Of a DNA stretch of 64,000 nt, positions 37,130-46,463 are shown piece by piece (position 1 is the stretch's first letter; the number at the start of each line of letters is the position of its first letter). A model generated the notes under the pieces. It worked only from the letters and a program-made list of their open reading frames with translations. It was not told the origin of the DNA and did no database searches. Both the position numbers and the translations under genes were made by a program. Location of the stretch: assembly GCF_016863615.1 (NCBI RefSeq), contig NZ_BOPF01000004.1, positions 372,001-436,000 of the forward strand, written 5' to 3'. The DNA is from Virgisporangium aliadipatigenens (GTDB lineage Bacteria > Actinomycetota > Actinomycetes > Mycobacteriales > Micromonosporaceae).

Positions 37130-37161
37130 CGCGATCTAGGGAAACAGCCAGATCTGCGGAC

Positions 37162-37644
37162 TCAGCCCGTGCGGCGGACCTCGGCCCGGGACTGCTCGCG
37201 CGGCTCGGAGTCGTCGCGCGACCACCACCAGCCGTAGGTGAGCTCCCCGTCCGACGGCACCGTCATCAGGATCCGCGCCTTCAGCGGCCCGTCGTACGAG
37301 TTGAACACGCCCGGCCGCGACTCCAGGAAACGCACCACGCCCGGCAGTTCCAGGCAGGTGACGTGCAGCTCCAGCCGTCCGCTCTCCCCGGCCGCGAGCA
37401 CCGTGTGCTCGACGTGCTGCAGCCCCTTGGAGTCGCTGAACGATTCGTAGTCGAGCACCACGGCCCGGCCCCGCACCACCGGGGTCACCTGGATCCGGGC
37501 CATGAACGGGCCGCTTTCCAGGCCGTCGCCGCGCCCGCGGTACAGGCCGGGATGCGCGGCGAGGCGGTTCAGCAGTTCGGCCACGGCGTCACGGTAACCG
37601 TCGTGGTCCAGGCCACCTGAAGCGGGATGTTGGAGTGGGTGCAA
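37162..37644 (-). CDS. Hypothetical protein
   Basis: A 160-residue protein without a recognised domain. It begins with a helix (DAVAELLNRLAAHPGLYRG) and continues as alternating strands ending ELTYGWWWSRDDSEP. No signal peptide or TM helix. TTG 37644 is the only standard start codon in the N-terminal part of the frame, so the true start is uncertain. It is divergent from the LppU-like gene. Confidence 0.6.
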   Translation of the reverse strand: MHPLQHPASGGLDHDGYRDAVAELLNRLAAHPGLYRGRGDGLESGPFMARIQVTPVVRGRAVVLDYESFSDSKGLQHVEHTVLAAGESGRLELHVTCLELPGVVRFLESRPGVFNSYDGPLKARILMTVPSDGELTYGWWWSRDDSEPREQSRAEVRRTG

Positions 37645-37706
37645 CGCGATCGACCCACGACCGATACCGTGAGCACTGATCTACATGAAAAGCCCCGGAG
37701 GGCCCC

Positions 37707-38507
37707 TTGTCTGACCAGAATTCCACGCCGCCCGGCGAGGGCTACCCGCCCGGCGGTCCTTTCCCGCCCCCGGCGCCCACGTCGGGCGGAGCATATCCGC
37801 CCCCGGGCGCCGCCGGAGGCTTTCCGCCGCCGCCGTCCTCCGGGGGTGGCTTCCCGCCGCCCACGTCCGGTGGGCCGGTGCCGCCGTCCGGTGGGCCGTT
37901 CCCGCCGCAGGGCGCGAGCTTCCCGCCGCCGGGCGGGTACGACCCCAACGCGCAGCCGGGCTACGACCCCAACGCACAGCCGGGGTACCAGCAGCCCGGG
38001 TTCCAGCCCGGCTACGACCCCAACGCGCAGCCCGGGTTCCAGCAGCCCGGCTTCCAGCCCGGGTACGACCCCAACGCGCAGCAGCCGTTCGGGGCCGCGC
38101 CGGGTGCGCCGCTGCCGCCGATGACCCCGCCCGCGGGCCGGGGCAACAAGGTGAAGATCGTCGTGGCGGTCGTCGGCGCGCTGCTGCTGCTGTGCTGCAT
38201 CGGCGGCGTCGTGGTCGTGCCGCGGCTCCTGGGCGGGGACGCGCTGGCCGACGCCAAGCAGGGGGACTGCCTCAAGGGCGAGGTCGCCGACGGCACGTCG
38301 GACAAGTTCAAGGCGGCCGACCTCGAACTGGTCGACTGCGGCGACAGCGCCGCCACCTACGTCGTCGCCGGCAAGGTGTCCGGCAAGACGCAGTCGGAGG
38401 CGGAGACCGACAACAACGTGTGCGCCGCCTACAAGGACGCCGACACGGTGTTCTGGATCGGCCCGGAGGGCAAGAAGGGGACCGTCCTCTGCCTCAAGGC
38501 GCAGTAG
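37707..38507 (+). CDS. LppU/SCO3897-type membrane-anchored protein with proline-rich repeats
   Basis: A 266-residue protein. The first ~140 residues are cytoplasmic, Pro/Gly rich, with the tandem unit GYDPNAQPG repeated four times and QQPGFQP twice. A TM helix (KIVVAVVGALLLLCCIGGVV) follows, then an extracytoplasmic domain of about 90 residues with four Cys (GDCLKGEV, LVDCGD, NNVCAAYKD, TVLCLK) that probably form two disulfides. The TTG start is supported by GGAGGG four bases upstream. Function unknown; such proteins are widespread in Micromonosporaceae and Streptomyces. Confidence 0.8.
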   Translation: MSDQNSTPPGEGYPPGGPFPPPAPTSGGAYPPPGAAGGFPPPPSSGGGFPPPTSGGPVPPSGGPFPPQGASFPPPGGYDPNAQPGYDPNAQPGYQQPGFQPGYDPNAQPGFQQPGFQPGYDPNAQQPFGAAPGAPLPPMTPPAGRGNKVKIVVAVVGALLLLCCIGGVVVVPRLLGGDALADAKQGDCLKGEVADGTSDKFKAADLELVDCGDSAATYVVAGKVSGKTQSEAETDNNVCAAYKDADTVFWIGPEGKKGTVLCLKAQ

Positions 38508-38555
38508 GGCGTAGCACGCCGGCGCGACGGCGTGGCGTTCTCCCGAAAAACTTGG

Positions 38556-38627
38556 GCCTGTCACGTGGACCACGCCGGCCTGCGGCGGAATCAGATGCCG
38601 CGGCTCGACGTGACCCACGAGACAGGC
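38556..38627. repeat. Short inverted-repeat element E1 (MITE-like)
   Basis: A 72-bp element with ends GCCTGTCACGTGG and CCACGAGACAGGC (12 of 13 complementary). Its interior (GCCGGCCTGCGGCGGA, then TCAGATGCCG, then GGCTCGACGTGA) is shared with the element at 56189-56344, which has about 80 extra bases in the middle. No coding capacity. It lies 48 bp behind the LppU-like gene and could fold into a terminator-like hairpin. Confidence 0.75.
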
Positions 38628-38732
38628 TCAGGGGTCAATGCCACGCCGTGTATCCCTACCGCTCAGTACGGTCAGCATGGTTACCTATCCGCACCGTTGG
38701 CAGCCATCGTCGACTGACAGAGGAGTGGCCGG

Positions 38733-39419
38733 ATGGGCGACATCGTCAGCTACGCCAGCAACGGAGGAACCAGCGAGGGATACCTGTCGTTACCGGCCTC
38801 CGGGGCCAACGGTGCGGCAGTCGTCGTGATCCAGGAGTGGTGGGGCCTCGTCCCGCACATCCGGGAGCTGGCGGACCGGTTCGCCGAGGCCGGGTTCGCC
38901 GCGCTGGCACCGGATCTTTACCACGGCCACCACACCTCCGAGCCCGACGCGGCGGGCAAGCTGATGATGGGCCTCGCGATGGACCAGGCGGCGAAGGACA
39001 TCGCCGGCGCCGCCGAGTACCTCACCGGCCTCGACGCGGTCCACGGTCAGGTCGGCTCCGTCGGGTTCTGCATGGGCGGCAGCCTCGCGCTGTGGTCGGC
39101 GACGTTCTCCGAACGGATCGTCGCCACGGCCGGCTTCTACCCGGCGGTGCCGTGGGAGCGGATGGGTCCACAGTGGAGCAACTACGCCGGCAAGGCCGCG
39201 CTGATCCACTGCTCCGAGGAGGACGGCACCTCGTCGGCGCCCGGCATTCAGCAGGCGAAGCGTTCCATCGAGGAATCCGGCGGGAAGGTCCAGATCCACG
39301 ACTACCCCGGCACCCGACACGCCTTCTTCAACGACGACCGGCCCGAGGTCTTCGACGGCGACGCCAGCCGCGTGGCCTGGGCCCGCACCCTGGAGTTCTT
39401 CCGTTCCCGCCTCGCCTGA
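38733..39419 (+). CDS. Dienelactone hydrolase family protein
   Basis: A 228-residue cytoplasmic alpha/beta hydrolase of the carboxymethylenebutenolidase type, which opens lactones. The triad is Cys113 in GFCMGG, Asp164 in SEEDGTSS and His196 in GTRHAFFN, with Glu35 in QEWWG as the family's accessory acid. GAGGAG lies upstream of the ATG. The downstream uracil-DNA glycosylase frame follows in +1 phase within 14 bases of the stop. Confidence 0.92.
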   Translation: MGDIVSYASNGGTSEGYLSLPASGANGAAVVVIQEWWGLVPHIRELADRFAEAGFAALAPDLYHGHHTSEPDAAGKLMMGLAMDQAAKDIAGAAEYLTGLDAVHGQVGSVGFCMGGSLALWSATFSERIVATAGFYPAVPWERMGPQWSNYAGKAALIHCSEEDGTSSAPGIQQAKRSIEESGGKVQIHDYPGTRHAFFNDDRPEVFDGDASRVAWARTLEFFRSRLA

Positions 39420-39432
39420 CACCGCACCACAG

Positions 39433-40125
39433 CTGCCCGACCTGCCCGCGCTGGACGCAGCCGTCGCCGACTGCTTCGCCTGCCCGCGGCTCGTCGAGTG
39501 GCGCGAGGACGTCGCCGTCACGAAGCGGGCGTCGTTTCGCGACTGGACCTACTGGGGCCGACCGGTCCCGGGGTTCGGTCCGGGCGACGCCCGCATCGGC
39601 ATCCTCGGGCTGGCGCCGGCCGCGCACGGCGGCAACCGGACCGGCCGGATCTTCACCGGCGACCGCTCCGGCGACGTGCTCTTCGCCGCGCTGCACCGGG
39701 CCGGGCTCGCCAACCAGCCCACGAGCGTCAGCCGCGACGACGGTCTCACCCTGACCGACACGCGCATCTTCGCCGCCGTGCGCTGCGCGCCGCCGGACAA
39801 CAAACCCACTCCGGGGGAACGCGACACGTGCGCACCCTGGCTGCACCGCGAGCTGGAGCTGATCCGCCCGACGCTGCGGGTCGTCGTCGCGCTGGGCGGC
39901 TTCGCGTGGAACGCGTTCTGGCCGGCGCTGCGCCACGTGTACGGAGTGCGGGTCAGTCCACGCCCCGCGTTCGGTCACGGGGCACACTGGACGGGTGGGT
40001 CAGAGGTGCCGACCCTGCTGGGTTGTTACCACGTGAGTCAGCAGAACACCTTTACCGGCCGCCTCACGCCCGCGATGCTTGACGAAGTATTGTCCCGGGC
40101 GATTGATCTCGCCGCCGACAGTTGA
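39433..40125 (+). CDS. Type 5 (UdgB) uracil-DNA glycosylase, non-standard start
   Basis: A base-excision enzyme removing uracil from DNA, of the Fe-S type. The frame holds [13 protein letters not shown] (first two cluster Cys, about 14 and 17), motif [30 protein letters not shown]...C (other cluster Cys, about 118 and 133) and the motif B segment [15 protein letters not shown], where His-Val replaces the usual His-Pro. No ATG, GTG or TTG occurs in frame between the last upstream stop (about 39204) and 39676, which lies inside the conserved core. CTG 39433, 39442 or 39451 are the only near-cognate candidates; 39433 is used here as a convention. Confidence 0.8.
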   Translation: MPDLPALDAAVADCFACPRLVEWREDVAVTKRASFRDWTYWGRPVPGFGPGDARIGILGLAPAAHGGNRTGRIFTGDRSGDVLFAALHRAGLANQPTSVSRDDGLTLTDTRIFAAVRCAPPDNKPTPGERDTCAPWLHRELELIRPTLRVVVALGGFAWNAFWPALRHVYGVRVSPRPAFGHGAHWTGGSEVPTLLGCYHVSQQNTFTGRLTPAMLDEVLSRAIDLAADS

Positions 40126-40141
40126 CGGAGGATCCGCGATA

Positions 40142-40849
40142 GTGCGCCGCTGGCTTCCGTTGCTGGCCGTCGCGGCCCTGCTCGCGGCGGCACTGTTCGC
40201 GGCCGCCTACAGCGAGCCCCAGTTCGACGTGCGGGACCTGCCGGGCACGGAGCAGAGCCAGCCGCCGCCGGCCGTCAGCCCGGGCGCGGAGCCGAGCTTC
40301 CTCACCCCGCCGAGCGCCGCACCCGAGCCGCAGACCATTCAGATCGAGATCCCCGGCTGGGTCAACGGCGTGCTCGGGGTCGCCTGCGCGCTCGTCACCG
40401 CGCTGCTGCTCGGCTACCTGCTGTGGTTCGTGCTGCGCGACACGATCCAGGCGAAGGGCCGGCCGATCCGGGTCGAGCCGGGGGCGCCGCCGCCACCGGC
40501 CGTGCACGCCGAGGTGGCCGCGGCCGTCGACGCGGGCCTCGCGGCGCTGGCCGACGGCGACTCCGACGCCCGCGCCGCCGTCATCGCCTGCTGGGTGCGC
40601 ATGGAGCAGGCCGCCTCCGAGGCCGGAACGCCACGCGAGCCCTCCGACGCGCCGGGCGACTACGTGATCCGGCTGCTGTCCACCCAGGCGGTGAGCCGCG
40701 ACGTGCTGGACCGGTTCGCGTGGGTGTACCGGCAGGCGCGGTACAGCATCGGCCCGGTCGACGACCGGATGCGCCAGACGGCGATCTCGGCCCTGCGCCA
40801 GCTGCGCGCCGAACTGACCGGCCCGGCCGTCTCGGCGAGTGCCCAGTGA
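40142..40849 (+). CDS. DUF4129 domain membrane protein
   Basis: A 235-residue protein with an N-terminal TM segment (about 7-24), an extracytoplasmic Pro-rich stretch, a second TM (about 80-102) and a cytoplasmic helical DUF4129 domain at about 125-220 (AAVIACWVRMEQAASEAG, VLDRFAWVYRQARYS). DUF4129 proteins accompany MoxR/DUF58 genes. GTG 40142 with GGAGG upstream. First gene of the five-gene MoxR operon; its stop is followed at once by junction repeat B. Confidence 0.85.
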   Translation: MRRWLPLLAVAALLAAALFAAAYSEPQFDVRDLPGTEQSQPPPAVSPGAEPSFLTPPSAAPEPQTIQIEIPGWVNGVLGVACALVTALLLGYLLWFVLRDTIQAKGRPIRVEPGAPPPPAVHAEVAAAVDAGLAALADGDSDARAAVIACWVRMEQAASEAGTPREPSDAPGDYVIRLLSTQAVSRDVLDRFAWVYRQARYSIGPVDDRMRQTAISALRQLRAELTGPAVSASAQ

Positions 40850-40864
40850 GCGAGCGGGAGGGGC

Positions 40865-40932
40865 GCGCGGTGTCGCCTGGACTGAGGAGTGTAGGGAGCG
40901 GAGCGACCGGAGCGACGAGGGAAGGCGGCGCC
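40865..40932 (+). repeat. Operon-junction repeat, copy B
   Basis: The full-length 68-bp form (GGTGTCGCCTGGACTGAG, GAGCGGAGCGACCGG, AGCGACGAGGGAAGGCGG). It fills the gap between the DUF4129 stop (40849) and the next start (40965) and reads GVAWTEECRERSD in the frame leading into that gene, as copy A does at 8210-8277. Confidence 0.9.
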
Positions 40933-40964
40933 GTGGGCGCGCCCCGGACGCTGAGCGGGCCGCT

Positions 40965-41561
40965 GTGAGCCGGGCACCGGTCGAGAAGGTCAGCCTCGAC
41001 CAGCTCTTCGTCGACAACGAGGAGGTGGCCCCGGCCCGCCCGCGCCGGCGCACCGTGCCGGGCGTCCTCACGGACCTGGTGACCGCGGCCGTCATCGCCG
41101 GTGCCCTGTACGCGGTGATGCGCGTCTTCACGCTGGTACTGCCGGTGGTGATCCTGACGGCCGGCATCTGGGCGATCATGCTGCTGCGCCGGGTCATCAA
41201 GAGCCTCGACATCCCCGACCGGCAGGCGGACACGCTGCGCAGTTCGGCGTGGGGGGTCGTGGAGTCGGACGAGCCGGCCGTGCAGATCGACGGCGTGCTG
41301 CGGGCGGTGCGCCGGTGGGAGCAGCGCTTCGCCTGGACCGAACGCGACCACGTCCGGTTCGCCTCCGCGGTCCGTCCCCGGCTCGGTGAGCTCGTCGCCG
41401 AACGCCTGCGCCAGAAACACGGCGTCAGCGTCGCCGAACAGCCGGAGAAGGCGCGCGCGATACTTGGCGATCCACTGTGGACGTTTCTGACCGAACGGGT
41501 AAAGCGCGGCCCCAAACCCGCCGAACTGGCGGCACTCGTTGCCGAGATGGAGAAGATCTAA
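40965..41561 (+). CDS. Hypothetical two-TM membrane protein of the MoxR operon
   Basis: A 198-residue protein with a short cytoplasmic start (VEKVSLDQLFVDNEE), two adjacent TM helices at about residues 36-78 (LTDLVTAAVIAGALYAVM, LPVVILTAGIWAIMLLRRV) and a soluble C-terminal helical domain. No named family recognised. GTG 40965 is taken as the start because the longer frame from 40839 overlaps the DUF4129 gene and reads through repeat B. It sits between DUF4129 and MoxR, three bases before the MoxR start codon. Confidence 0.75.
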   Translation: MSRAPVEKVSLDQLFVDNEEVAPARPRRRTVPGVLTDLVTAAVIAGALYAVMRVFTLVLPVVILTAGIWAIMLLRRVIKSLDIPDRQADTLRSSAWGVVESDEPAVQIDGVLRAVRRWEQRFAWTERDHVRFASAVRPRLGELVAERLRQKHGVSVAEQPEKARAILGDPLWTFLTERVKRGPKPAELAALVAEMEKI

Positions 41562-41564
41562 AAG

Positions 41565-42531
<967 letters not shown>

Positions 42532-42533
<2 letters not shown>

Positions 42534-42567
42534 GCGCAGCGACCGGAGTGACGAGGGAAGACGGCGC
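42532..42567 (+). repeat. Operon-junction repeat, copy C (half length)
   Basis: GAGCGCAGCGACCGG followed by AGTGACGAGGGAAGACGG matches the second half of copies A, B and D. It begins at the MoxR stop codon (42531-42533) and fills most of the gap to the DUF58 start at 42610. Confidence 0.8.
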
Positions 42568-42609
42568 CACCGGGCGCCGGCCCGCGCTTGCGCGGGGAGC
42601 GGATCACTC

Positions 42610-43923
42610 ATGAGCGAGACGCCGGACCGGACCTGGGTGCCCACCAAGGCGATGGGCCGGACCGTGCTGCTCACCGGCGTCCTGCTGATCCTCGCGGCGC
42701 TCTTCGGCCGGATCGACCTGGTCATCCTGGCGGTCCCGCTCGCCGTGGGCGCCGGACTGGCCCTGGCCCGCCGTCCCACCGAGGCACCGCTGGTCGAGGT
42801 CGCGATCGACGACCCGGTAGCCATCGAGGGAACGCCCCTGAGCGTGCGCCTCGGCTCCGGCAACCCGGACCGGGTCGGCTACGACCTGATGCTGCTGCGC
42901 CTGAGCACCGGCCGCTGGGTGCGGGTTCGGCACGGGGACCGGCCCTACGTGAGCCGCACCCAGCCGGGCGAACTCGTCGACGTCGACCTGGAGGGCTCGC
43001 TGCGCCGCTGGGGCCGGCACGCCGTCGGGCCGGTGACCGCGCATGCCGTCGCCTGCCACGGGCTGCTGGTCAGCGCGCCGGTGCGGACCGCTCCGCTGCT
43101 GCTGGACGGCTATCCGGCCACTGACCCGTTCGCGGCCGACGAGGCGATGCCGCGGGCGGCCGGGCTGGTCGGCATCCACCGCTCACGGCGACCCGGCGAG
43201 GGCGGCGAACTGGCCGGTGTGCGCATGTTCGGCCCCGGCGACCGGCTGCGGCGCATCGACTGGCGGGTCTCCCTGCGTGCCCGCGAACTGCACGTCGCGG
43301 CGACGCTCAGCGACCGGGACGCCGAGGTCGTGCTGCTGCTCGACGTGCTGCACGAGGCGGGGCGCTCCGGCGGGGTGGGCGGTGCCGCGTCGGTGTTCGA
43401 CACGACGGTGCGCGCCGCGGCCGGCATCGCCGAGCACTACCTGAGCCAGGGCGACCGGGTGGGGATGCTGGAGTACGGCTTCCGCGCGCGCCGCCTGCGT
43501 TCGGGCAGCGGCCGGCGGCAGTACCTGACGATCCTGCAGTGGCTGCTCGACATCAAGGCGAACGAGTCCGCGCAGGAGGTCGGCATCGGCATGTTCGACC
43601 TGCACCTGATCCCGAGTCACGCGCTGGTGATCGTGCTGACGCCGCTGGTCGACCCGCGCACGGCGGAGATGCTGGCGCGGCTGGTGCGTTCCGGCCGGAT
43701 CGTCATCGCGCTGGACACGCTGGGCAGCCTGAAGGTGCCGTTGCCGGCGACGCCGTGGATGGAGTCGGCGTACCGGCTGTGGGGCCTGGAGCGGCAGAAC
43801 CTGCTGGGCCAGCTCGGCGAGCACGGCGTTCCGGTAGTGACGTGGGCCGGCGCGGGCAGCCTGGACCAGGTGCTGCGGGACGCCGCGCGGCTCGCCTCGG
43901 GCCCGCGGGCGGGCGCCCGATGA
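42610..43923 (+). CDS. DUF58 domain protein
   Basis: A 437-residue protein with two N-terminal TM helices (about 20-60), an extracellular-like beta region, then the DUF58 core with GGELAGVRMFGPGDRLRRID and WRVSLRARELHV, and a VWA-like segment VVLLLDVLHEAG near 240. DUF58 proteins are the usual partners of MoxR ATPases and may handle cell-envelope or stress functions. ATG 42610 is used; a weak purine-rich site (GGGGAGCGG) precedes it. Repeat D follows the stop. Confidence 0.9.
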   Translation: MSETPDRTWVPTKAMGRTVLLTGVLLILAALFGRIDLVILAVPLAVGAGLALARRPTEAPLVEVAIDDPVAIEGTPLSVRLGSGNPDRVGYDLMLLRLSTGRWVRVRHGDRPYVSRTQPGELVDVDLEGSLRRWGRHAVGPVTAHAVACHGLLVSAPVRTAPLLLDGYPATDPFAADEAMPRAAGLVGIHRSRRPGEGGELAGVRMFGPGDRLRRIDWRVSLRARELHVAATLSDRDAEVVLLLDVLHEAGRSGGVGGAASVFDTTVRAAAGIAEHYLSQGDRVGMLEYGFRARRLRSGSGRRQYLTILQWLLDIKANESAQEVGIGMFDLHLIPSHALVIVLTPLVDPRTAEMLARLVRSGRIVIALDTLGSLKVPLPATPWMESAYRLWGLERQNLLGQLGEHGVPVVTWAGAGSLDQVLRDAARLASGPRAGAR

Positions 43924-43938
43924 GCGCGCGGCGGGTCG

Positions 43939-44007
43939 GCGCGGTGCGGCCTGGACTGAGGAGCGCAGGGAGCGGAGCGACCGGAGTGACGAGGGAAGGT
44001 CGCGCCA
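43939..44007 (+). repeat. Operon-junction repeat, copy D
   Basis: A full-length copy (CTGGACTGAGGAGCGCAGG, GAGCGGAGCGACCGG, AGTGACGAGGGAAGG) between the DUF58 stop (43923) and the next gene start (44042). It is closest to copy B. Confidence 0.9.
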
Positions 44008-44041
44008 TCTGGCGTCGGCTCGCCGTTTGCGCGGGCAACAG

Positions 44042-44671
44042 ATGAGCGCCGCGAAGGCGGAGCCGGCGGGCGAGCGGGAGGGCACCGTCCGGCCGGAGCT
44101 GGTGCTGATCCGCAAGGGCGCCTCGGACCGGGTGGACCGCGCCAAGCGGATGGTCTCCCGCGCCACCGGCTGGCCCCTGGTGGTGCGCGGCGCGATCTTC
44201 CTGTTCGGGCTGATCGCGCAGGCGCTCGCCTATCCGCCGCAGGCCCTCGCGGGTGCGCCGGTGCTGGCGTTGATGCTGATCGCGCTGCTGCCGACGCTGT
44301 GGCCGCGGACCGGGTTCGTCAGCGGGTTCTACATCCTGACCACGCTGGCCTGGCTGGCCGCCACCACGCTCTACGACGCCAACGCCAGCCTGACCCGGCT
44401 GTTCGCGCTCGCCGCCGCGCTGTATCTGGTGCACAGCACCGCGGCGCTCGCGGCGGTGCTGCCGTACGACGCGGTGGTGCCGCCCGTCGTGGTGCTGCGC
44501 TGGCTGCTGCGGTCGCTGGGCACGGTGGTCGTCGCGACCGTGCTCTCCGCCGGCGGCCTTTTCCTGTTGAACCGGACCGAGCCGCACACCTACTTCGCCG
44601 CCACGCTCGTCGGCCTGGCCCTGACGGTGGCCGTCGTGGGGGTCGTGGCGTACGCCGTGCGACGGCGCTAG
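44042..44671 (+). CDS. Hypothetical five-TM membrane protein of the MoxR operon
   Basis: A 209-residue protein with a ~45-residue cytoplasmic N-terminus and five hydrophobic helices (for example VVRGAIFLFGLIAQALAY, VVVATVLSAGGLFLL). No family recognised. It is the last gene of the DUF4129/MoxR/DUF58 operon and is followed by hairpins at 44716-44755. ATG 44042 is the first start after repeat D. Confidence 0.75.
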   Translation: MSAAKAEPAGEREGTVRPELVLIRKGASDRVDRAKRMVSRATGWPLVVRGAIFLFGLIAQALAYPPQALAGAPVLALMLIALLPTLWPRTGFVSGFYILTTLAWLAATTLYDANASLTRLFALAAALYLVHSTAALAAVLPYDAVVPPVVVLRWLLRSLGTVVVATVLSAGGLFLLNRTEPHTYFAATLVGLALTVAVVGVVAYAVRRR

Positions 44672-44715
44672 GAGAGGTCTGTTCGGCACGGCCGGGCGGC
44701 ACTTGAGGGGACTGG

Positions 44716-44755
44716 CCGGAAGTTTTTCCGAACTCCGCCGCCTGATGTCAGGCGG
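44716..44755 (+). terminator. Tandem hairpins ending the MoxR operon
   Basis: CGGAA/TTCCG closes a small hairpin at 44717-44730, and CCGCCTGA (44738-44745) pairs with TCAGGCGG (44748-44755) just behind. Together they form a likely terminator about 45 bases after the last operon gene. Confidence 0.5.
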
Positions 44756-44870
44756 TGCGGCGGACGCGGGCTCCGAAGCGGTTTTTGGGGTTGCAGCCCG
44801 GTGACACGGGGTTTCGGATCGGCAACCGTGGTCTCACCGCACCGGAGAGATCCCCACGGAAGGAGGTCCG

Positions 44871-46388
44871 GTGTCTAACTCCCCCCAGACCACCCGGTCC
44901 TGGCTGAAGCGCTGGACCATGACGGCGCTGGCCCTCACCATCGGCGGCGGCGCGGTCGCCATGGCCAACCCGGCCACGGCCAAGCCGACCGAGCCCGCTC
45001 CGCAGTGGAGCGTCGGGCCGACGACGACGCCCGTGTCGCAGGTGCTCGCGGCGATCAACGCCGCCGAAGCCCCGGCCAAGGGCATCGACGGCCGCGGCGT
45101 CGGCGTGGCGCTGATCGACACCGGCGTCGTGCCGGTGCCCGGCCTGCCGGCGGACCAGATCGTCAACGGCCCGGACCTCTCCGTCGAGTCGCAGGTGCCC
45201 AACCTGCGCTACCTGGACGGCTACGGCCACGGCACGCACCTCGCCGGCATCATCGTCGGCAACGACCCGGAGGCCGGGTACGTCGGCATCGCCCCGAAGG
45301 CGAAGCTGACCTCGCTGAAGGTCGCCAGCTCCAACGGCGCGGTCGACGTCACCCAGGTGATGGCCGCGGTCGACTGGGTCGTCGCCCACAAGAACGACGA
45401 CCCGGCCAACCCGATCCGCGTGATCACCCTGGCGTACGGCACCGACAGCAGCCAGGACGCGCGGGTGGACCCGCTGACCTACGCCGTCGAGCAGGCGTGG
45501 AAGAACGGCATCGTCGTCGTCGTGGCGGCCGGCAACCAGGGTTCGAAGACCCGGAAGCTGACCAACCCGGCCGCTGACCCGTACGTGCTCACGGTCGGCT
45601 CGGTCTCCAACGACGGCACCAGCACCCGCAAGGACGACGACGTGTCGACGTTCTCGAGCTGGGGGCTGGGCCGCAAGGTGGACCTGGTCGCACCGGGCGA
45701 GTCCATCGTGTCGCTGCGTAACCCGGGGTCGTACATCGACACCAAGTACCCGACGGCCCGCGTGGGCGAACGCCTCTTCCGCGGCAGCGGCACCTCGCAG
45801 GCGACCGCCGTCACGGCCGGTGCCGTGGCGCTGCTGCTGCAGAAGCGCCCGAACCTCACGCCGGACCAGGTGAAGGACGTTCTCAAGGACTCTGGTGACC
45901 GGCTGCGCGGCGGCAACATCTACAACGTCGGCGTCCGGGAGCTCAACCTCGGCAAGGCGTTCTACGAGCCCAGCTTCTTCGCCCACACGCAGTGGTGGAA
46001 CCAGTGGGGCACCGGCACCGGTTCGATCGAGAAGTCCCGCGGCAGCAGCCACCTGACCGACAACGGCGTGGAGCTCAAGGGCGAACGCGACCTCTTCGGC
46101 CCGCTCAGCAGCAAGGAGTGGGCGGCCAAGAGCGCGACGCAGAAGTCCTGGGTCGGCGGCGTCTGGATGGGCCGCCGGATGGCAGGCGACGGCTGGACCG
46201 GTACCTCGTGGGCGTCCCGCACCTGGGCCTCGGGCGTGTGGCCGGGCAAGAGCTGGTCGAGCAACCCGTGGTACTCGGAGTCCGACTGGGACGGCCGCTA
46301 CTGGGCCGGGCGCTACTGGGCCGCCGGCAGCTGGTCGGGCCGGTTCTGGGCGGCGGGCGCGTGGAAGACGAACGACTGGGCCATCTGA
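44871..46388 (+). CDS. Secreted S8 (subtilisin-like) serine protease with tryptophan-pentad C-terminal tail
   Basis: A 505-residue protein with a signal peptide (LKRWTMTALALTIGGGAVAM, cleavage near ATA at 35-37). The catalytic triad is Asp83 (LIDTGV), His123 (GHGTH) and Ser309 (GTSQATA), with Asn222 as oxyanion residue. After the protease domain ends near 365, residues 427-503 carry Trp at almost every fifth position (427, 432, 442, 447, 452, 457, 462, 467, then 473-503 in steps of five; Met437 fills one gap). The GTG start follows GGAGG. It ends at a strong bidirectional terminator. Confidence 0.93.
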   Translation: MSNSPQTTRSWLKRWTMTALALTIGGGAVAMANPATAKPTEPAPQWSVGPTTTPVSQVLAAINAAEAPAKGIDGRGVGVALIDTGVVPVPGLPADQIVNGPDLSVESQVPNLRYLDGYGHGTHLAGIIVGNDPEAGYVGIAPKAKLTSLKVASSNGAVDVTQVMAAVDWVVAHKNDDPANPIRVITLAYGTDSSQDARVDPLTYAVEQAWKNGIVVVVAAGNQGSKTRKLTNPAADPYVLTVGSVSNDGTSTRKDDDVSTFSSWGLGRKVDLVAPGESIVSLRNPGSYIDTKYPTARVGERLFRGSGTSQATAVTAGAVALLLQKRPNLTPDQVKDVLKDSGDRLRGGNIYNVGVRELNLGKAFYEPSFFAHTQWWNQWGTGTGSIEKSRGSSHLTDNGVELKGERDLFGPLSSKEWAAKSATQKSWVGGVWMGRRMAGDGWTGTSWASRTWASGVWPGKSWSSNPWYSESDWDGRYWAGRYWAAGSWSGRFWAAGAWKTNDWAI

Positions 46389-46419
46389 GCCCGCGGAAGC
46401 TGCGCACTGGGGGGTAGGA

Positions 46420-46457
46420 AGCGAAGGGGCGGACCGGTCACGGTCCGCCCCTTCGCT
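46420..46457. terminator. Bidirectional terminator, S8 protease / TerD-VWA
   Basis: A perfect 17-bp stem (AGCGAAGGGGCGGACCG and its complement) with loop GTCA, between convergent stops; GCGCAC/GTGCGC just outside extends it. Confidence 0.85.
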
Positions 46458-46463
46458 GTGCGC

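Noticed and set aside
44756-44870. Possible riboswitch (ydaO/c-di-AMP type) before the S8 protease
   Set aside because: G-rich leader with GGTGACACGG-like text, but the conserved blocks of the class could not be matched by eye.
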